NCBI GenBank assembly: GCA_964360255.1
Contig: CAYHVK010000002.1
Span: 62,001 to 126,000 of the forward strand
Length of the DNA stretch: 64,000 nucleotides
Reading direction: 5' to 3'
Source of the DNA: CAYHVK01 sp964360255
GTDB taxonomy: Bacteria; Bdellovibrionota; Bdellovibrionia; Bdellovibrionales; UBA1609
A model generated the notes under the pieces. That model saw nothing but the letters and a program-made list of their open reading frames with translations, did no database searches and was not told the DNA's origin. Positions 60,463 to 64,000 of this stretch are shown in pieces. A program made the position numbers and the translations under genes. The first letter of the stretch is position 1. Every line of letters starts with the position of its first letter.

Positions 60463-60487
60463 CCTGGCCCTTATAACTTCAGCCAGG
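60463..60487 (+). terminator. Hairpin between LysM gene and dprA
   Basis: CCTGGC/GCCAGG with a 13-base loop, followed by CTGGTTTCGTTTTTTG. A weak intrinsic terminator. A second small hairpin, GTCCG-CCT-CGGAC, lies just before it at 60446-60458. Confidence 0.4.
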
Positions 60488-60518
60488 CTGGTTTCGTTTT
60501 TTGCAGAAGCCAGCTGTT

Positions 60519-61460
60519 ATGAAAATACCAAGAAAATTTCTAATTTCATCTCTTTGTTGGCGTGGCCTTAAAACCTCATTTGTAAAACTGTCAGAAGCCT
60601 ATCAGCAGGCCCCTGACAGTTTAAATGCTATTGATTTTGCCGAAGTCATGCGCCAAGTCTTTGCCGTACCGACGGCCATGTCGAAACGCTGGTACGATGA
60701 GGCCGCGAAAGAATGGGTTTGGATCAGTAATAATCATATAAAAATTTCGACGATCTTTGATTCTGACTTTCCGATGGCATTTTCCCACTTAGATAATGCT
60801 CCCACTTTGATTACTTATTGGGGAGAACTAAATACGGCCGATGCCCCTTGCGTCTCTGTGGTCGGCACTCGTCATCCGTCACGCTACTCAATTGAATGGA
60901 TGGAGAGCGAGCTGGATGCATTTTTTAAAGTTAAAAAAGATCTCGTGGTGGTTTCGGGCGGTGCTCACGGCGTCGATCAGAAAGCCCATTTTTTAGCTCT
61001 TAGAAATGGTCGCGCTACAGTTTGTCTTTTACCTTCAGGCTTGGCGCAAATTTATCCGCGCGATTTAATAAATGTAAAGTCCGAAATGCTCAGCACCGGC
61101 GGCGCCATTGTAAGTTCGCTCAGTCCATTTGCCGAAATGCAGAAACGCTTCTTTCTCGAGCGAAACCGCTATATCGCCAATTGGTCGCCGCTGACCTTTG
61201 TGGTCGAAGCGAAAAGACGAAGTGGCACAATGATCACCGCTCGCTGGGTGAAAATGCTCGACCGCGAGCTGGCTGTACTCCCGTGCTCACCTTTAGTGCC
61301 GGGGCTTGGTGGTTTAGATTTAATCATTGATGGTGGAGCGTTAGTCATTCGCGATCGTTACGATCTAAATCAAGCTTTTGAAAGATCTTTGGTGAGTTGT
61401 ATTACGCGCGGGCTGCACGGCGCAGGAGATGAATACCAATCCCCAAAAATAGAATGTTAG
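60519..61460 (+). CDS. dprA: DNA processing protein DprA
   Basis: 313 residues from the ATG at 60519; an upstream TTG is possible but without a Shine-Dalgarno. The Rossmann core is diagnostic: CVSVVGTRHPSRYS, VVVSGGAHGVDQKAH, VCLLPSGLAQIYP and KRRSGTMITARWV. DprA binds incoming single-stranded DNA and loads RecA in natural transformation. The last 59 bp overlap the convergent permease gene. With comEC 3 kb away, it suggests a competence function. Confidence 0.9.
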   Translation: MKIPRKFLISSLCWRGLKTSFVKLSEAYQQAPDSLNAIDFAEVMRQVFAVPTAMSKRWYDEAAKEWVWISNNHIKISTIFDSDFPMAFSHLDNAPTLITYWGELNTADAPCVSVVGTRHPSRYSIEWMESELDAFFKVKKDLVVVSGGAHGVDQKAHFLALRNGRATVCLLPSGLAQIYPRDLINVKSEMLSTGGAIVSSLSPFAEMQKRFFLERNRYIANWSPLTFVVEAKRRSGTMITARWVKMLDRELAVLPCSPLVPGLGGLDLIIDGGALVIRDRYDLNQAFERSLVSCITRGLHGAGDEYQSPKIEC

Positions 61461-62541
61461 GAATCCAAACCATGACTCCCATTGGGAGCGCGTCTCCACG
61501 GCCGAAACTTTCCGCCGTGGCGTAGCAGAGCCAGTAAGTTACGAAAATCGAAATACTCATCACCACATTGCCAGATTTAGCGGCACGGCGGTTGGTGACG
61601 GTTCCGAGACCAACACCGATGAGAGTAAAGATAAGCGTAGCAAATGGTAAAGTCAGGCGGCGATGCCATTCGAGGCGAAGTTCATTAATTTTTTTAGGTT
61701 CAGTAGCTTTGGGGATAGCCTCATCAATTTCTTGCATGGTAAGAGAATCGGCGCCACGATCGATAGCACCTAATTGGCGTTCATCAAAAAAGTTAATATC
61801 GTAATTTTCAAAATTAATTTTTGTATAGAATTCATCGGCTGAGCGGTGAAGGTCGCCGTTATAAAGACGTAAGAAAGCTTTTGATTTTAATCCGACAGTT
61901 TCGCTCACAAGACGACCTTCGGGAGCCACAATGGTCACCGGAGAGCTGGCGCGGTCATCGAAAATAAAAATTTTGCTGAGTAGACCTGTTTTTGGATCGA
62001 CCTTATTGGCATACACAACTAAATCAAAGAAGCCTTCTGAAAAAACACCTTCACGAATAGCCGCCATGGGTTGAAAGCGCCGCATTTGGTGAGCGAGCTC
62101 TTCAGACTTACGACTGCCCCAGGGTGCCACATTGATGGTGAGCTGAGCGGCTAAGATGGTCACAACAACTCCCATTACTAATGCTGGCACTAGAAGGTGG
62201 CGCAAACCTAGACCTAATGCTTTAAAGGCGACAATCTCAGAGTCTTGGCTCATGCGTCCGTAAGTAAGAAGAACAGAGAAGAGCATGGCCATCGGTAAGA
62301 CCATAGAGAGGGTATTGAGCGTCATGTAGAAGAGAAGTTCGCCGATCATGCCCACTTGCGCCCGGTGAATGAGGATGTATTCACCGAGGCGGAAAGTCTG
62401 CGCCATAGTGAGTAAAAATACGAAGCCCGCCACTGAAAACACAAAAGTGGGCAATAACTCGAACAAAATGTATTTGGCCACTAAACGGCCTCGGCCTAGA
62501 TCAAACACTGTTTCGATTATACGACTTGACTGGATTTTCAT
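61402..62541 (-). CDS. LptF/LptG-family permease
   Basis: 379 residues with six membrane helices. The N-terminal block (YILFELLPTFVFSVAGFVFLLTMAQTF) and C-terminal block (RLTLPFATLIFTLIGVGLGTVTNRRAAKSG) flank a periplasmic domain of about 150 residues. The family forms the LptBFG exporter that moves lipopolysaccharide. I cannot tell LptF from LptG without an alignment, and the partner is not in the window. It diverges from the pseudo-receiver gene and overlaps dprA tail to tail by 59 bp. Confidence 0.85.
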   Translation of the reverse strand: MKIQSSRIIETVFDLGRGRLVAKYILFELLPTFVFSVAGFVFLLTMAQTFRLGEYILIHRAQVGMIGELLFYMTLNTLSMVLPMAMLFSVLLTYGRMSQDSEIVAFKALGLGLRHLLVPALVMGVVVTILAAQLTINVAPWGSRKSEELAHQMRRFQPMAAIREGVFSEGFFDLVVYANKVDPKTGLLSKIFIFDDRASSPVTIVAPEGRLVSETVGLKSKAFLRLYNGDLHRSADEFYTKINFENYDINFFDERQLGAIDRGADSLTMQEIDEAIPKATEPKKINELRLEWHRRLTLPFATLIFTLIGVGLGTVTNRRAAKSGNVVMSISIFVTYWLCYATAESFGRGDALPMGVMVWIPNILFLGIGIHLLRRAARA

Positions 62542-62559
62542 GCACTTAAATAATTAAGT

Positions 62560-63390
62560 ATGCTCCGGGTCGCACTCGTTTTAGACGATTATAATGAACT
62601 TATCTATTTGCAGACCATTCTGCGTAAAATCGGCATTGACGTTGAGGGACTCCAAAACGTTAAAAAGTACGAAGAACTGAGTCTTGGCTTTAACCCGCAA
62701 ATCCTGATCACATCTGCCTTTGGCAAAAAAGTGAATGGTTTAGAGTTTATTAAGAACCTACACCGTGTTCGTGGATACCCCAAAATCTTAGTTTTGACGA
62801 CACCTGAGCGTCCTCTCTCTAAGCAAGAGACAGATCAATACACAATGGTCGATCAATTTCTTATGAGCCCCGTGAATCCGAAGAATATGATCATGGCCAT
62901 CTCCCAGGTGGGGAATGTGGACGAAAAAATTCTTTTAGAAAAATTTGAAAAGCTTCAGGCTAGCGGTTTTGTCATTGATGAGAGCATTCAGCTTGTCGGC
63001 CAAGAGGAAGCTCCGATTATTGGCGAGACACCACGCTTTTCATTTCGTGACCAGGGTGCTAGCGAGCCCACCTCGTCAGCACCGGGCGCTTCATTTAAGC
63101 TGAAAAAAGATGTGAATTCTATGGCCTCAGCACCGCTTGATATTTCTCCTGCAGATGATGCTGCCGCAGCTGTGGCGCAAGTAGCGGCTGCTGTCACTGA
63201 GCGTTCGGCTAAATACCAAGAATATTTGGCTAAAATTGAGCCGCTGAAATCACCGAATTCGACCAGCTACAGTCGTGATCGCATCTTGCAAATGAATAAG
63301 AAAATCCGTTCGGCTCAACCGCCAGAGGATATTAAAGAAATAGAGCACGATCGCAAAGAGTTTGTGCGCCATCTTTTCACTAAAAAATAA
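62560..63390 (+). CDS. Degenerate response-regulator receiver protein
   Basis: 276 residues. The first 115 fold like a receiver: ALVLDDYNEL (acidic pair), QILITSAFG where the phospho-Asp should be (Ser instead), KILVLTTPE (Thr), and FLMSP where the conserved Lys should be (Ser instead). It therefore cannot be phosphorylated in the usual way. A low-complexity Ala/Ser linker and a helical C-terminus with Lys/Arg (RKEFVRHLF) follow. It may be a scaffold or ligand-bound pseudo-receiver. No DNA-binding domain is obvious. Confidence 0.7.
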   Translation: MLRVALVLDDYNELIYLQTILRKIGIDVEGLQNVKKYEELSLGFNPQILITSAFGKKVNGLEFIKNLHRVRGYPKILVLTTPERPLSKQETDQYTMVDQFLMSPVNPKNMIMAISQVGNVDEKILLEKFEKLQASGFVIDESIQLVGQEEAPIIGETPRFSFRDQGASEPTSSAPGASFKLKKDVNSMASAPLDISPADDAAAAVAQVAAAVTERSAKYQEYLAKIEPLKSPNSTSYSRDRILQMNKKIRSAQPPEDIKEIEHDRKEFVRHLFTKK

Positions 63391-63395
63391 CAGAT

Positions 63396-64000
63396 TTATC
63401 CAGTGCGATTTTTAAAGAATTTAGTTACGACATGAGAAAGATCGTCAGCAATGGACGTCTTTTGTTGGCCATACATGCGTTTAATAAAAGCCATTTCTTT
63501 CTTAGCTTCAAGAAAGCCAGGGTCCATGGTGTAGGCGTGTTTAAAGTGAGAGTAAGCGCGCTGCGCCTCTTTCATTAATTCAAATTGTAGACCTTTAACG
63601 AAAAAATACTGTGGGCTGTGGCGATCTTCGTGAGGCACTTGGTTGAAAAGCTGATTTACTTTTTCGGCCAGCTCTTCATGAATCACAGTTGATTTTTTCT
63701 CTCTGATCAAAGCCCAAATCAAATAGATCATGGTGTCAGAGCGATGACCCTTCATGCGCATGCACTTTTCAAAAGTCTTGCGGGCATCTCTAAAGCGCGC
63801 GCGCTCAAGAAGATTAAAGCCGTCATCAAAAGCTGATTCTGCCTTGAGGACATCCTGAGCCTGACCTAATTGAAGAGTGGTCTCATACTCTTTGCGCCTA
63901 ACGTCGTTAATTAAAACTTGGTAGGCTTCAGTGATTCGGGCAAACACTTCGTGCGTCATATTCTTGAGCGCATCCGGGGCCGTAGGGTCCACCTTATCCG
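63396..64000 (-). CDS. J-domain/TPR protein (5' end outside window)
   Basis: The frame runs off the right edge: just before the first in-window GTG it reads PDKVDPTAPD, with PDK fitting the HPDK loop of a J domain. The remaining J-domain helix is FARITEAYQVLINDVRRKEYE. After it are helical TPR-like repeats (FDDGFNLLERARFRDARKTFEKCMRMKG; YFFVKGLQFELMKEAQRAYSHFKHAYTMDPGFLEAKKEMAFIKRMYG). It is therefore a DnaJ-type cochaperone fragment fused to TPR repeats. The start, and possibly a signal or PilZ-like domain, lie outside. Confidence 0.75.
   Translation of the reverse strand, partial: DKVDPTAPDALKNMTHEVFARITEAYQVLINDVRRKEYETTLQLGQAQDVLKAESAFDDGFNLLERARFRDARKTFEKCMRMKGHRSDTMIYLIWALIREKKSTVIHEELAEKVNQLFNQVPHEDRHSPQYFFVKGLQFELMKEAQRAYSHFKHAYTMDPGFLEAKKEMAFIKRMYGQQKTSIADDLSHVVTKFFKNRTG

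Noticed and set aside
1..64000. Possible tRNA or rRNA genes, CRISPR arrays, prophage or insertion sequences.
   Set aside because: On reading both strands I found no tRNA-like arm set, no regularly spaced direct repeats and no transposase, integrase or phage structural gene.

Overview
The window is a gene-dense stretch of a Gram-negative chromosome with no phage, insertion sequence, CRISPR array, tRNA or rRNA that I can see. The Gram-negative envelope is clear from lpxC, an Omp85/TamB pair, a LptF/LptG-type permease and many lipoprotein signals. Abundant secreted proteins, several hybrid or degenerate signalling proteins, prepilin-like proteins and a FliA-like promoter fit a motile predatory or related lineage such as the Bdellovibrionota. 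That assignment is an inference from gene content and style, not from a marker gene.

Layout. 1-7,811: the end of a histidine kinase, small secreted and lipoprotein genes, a PAS-GAF hybrid kinase, aconitase acnA and an anchored unknown. 7,872-13,486: a six-gene, overlapping operon with a split membrane aminopropyltransferase-like pair, an acyltransferase-like membrane protein and three homologous prepilins with a Cys-rich C-terminal module. This is the most unusual unit in the window. 13,487-18,045: methionine salvage (mtnC, mtnB, mtnD and a probable mtnE) in one operon with dps and a polytopic membrane protein. 18,110-24,591: a permease/sensor/cyclic-nucleotide cluster, oxyR with its own operator, a DCC thiol protein, an FKBP lipoprotein and a nuclease-family enzyme. 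24,590-36,093: pepA, a lytic transglycosylase, a conserved unknown, fadD, a degenerate PTPS-like protein, gpmA and a nucleoside transporter. 36,094-38,790: a 52-bp perfect palindrome, a FliA-like promoter driving a secreted Cys-rich protein, and a lipoprotein trypsin-like protease. 38,866-48,206: an outer-membrane biogenesis operon (TPR, efp, TPR, tamB-like, Omp85). 48,285-54,813: ruvCAB, a run of mutually exclusive hairpins, a coiled-coil protein, a sterol-desaturase-family enzyme next to a TetR regulator, and secreted proteins. 55,058-64,000: lpxC, comEC split into two genes, a TPR protein, a large acidic LysM protein, dprA, an LptF/G permease, a pseudo-receiver protein and a J-domain protein cut by the window edge.

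Themes. Envelope and surface construction dominates: Omp85/TamB, lpxC, LptF/G, LysM, transglycosylase, prepilins and lipoproteins. Competence genes (comEC in two parts, dprA) sit within 5 kb of each other, and ruvCAB is about 5 kb further away. OxyR, the DCC protein and Dps give an oxidative-stress thread. Intergenic space is scarce and many convergent genes touch or overlap. The longer gaps carry inverted repeats, including a dispersed family whose two copies show a compensatory base change.
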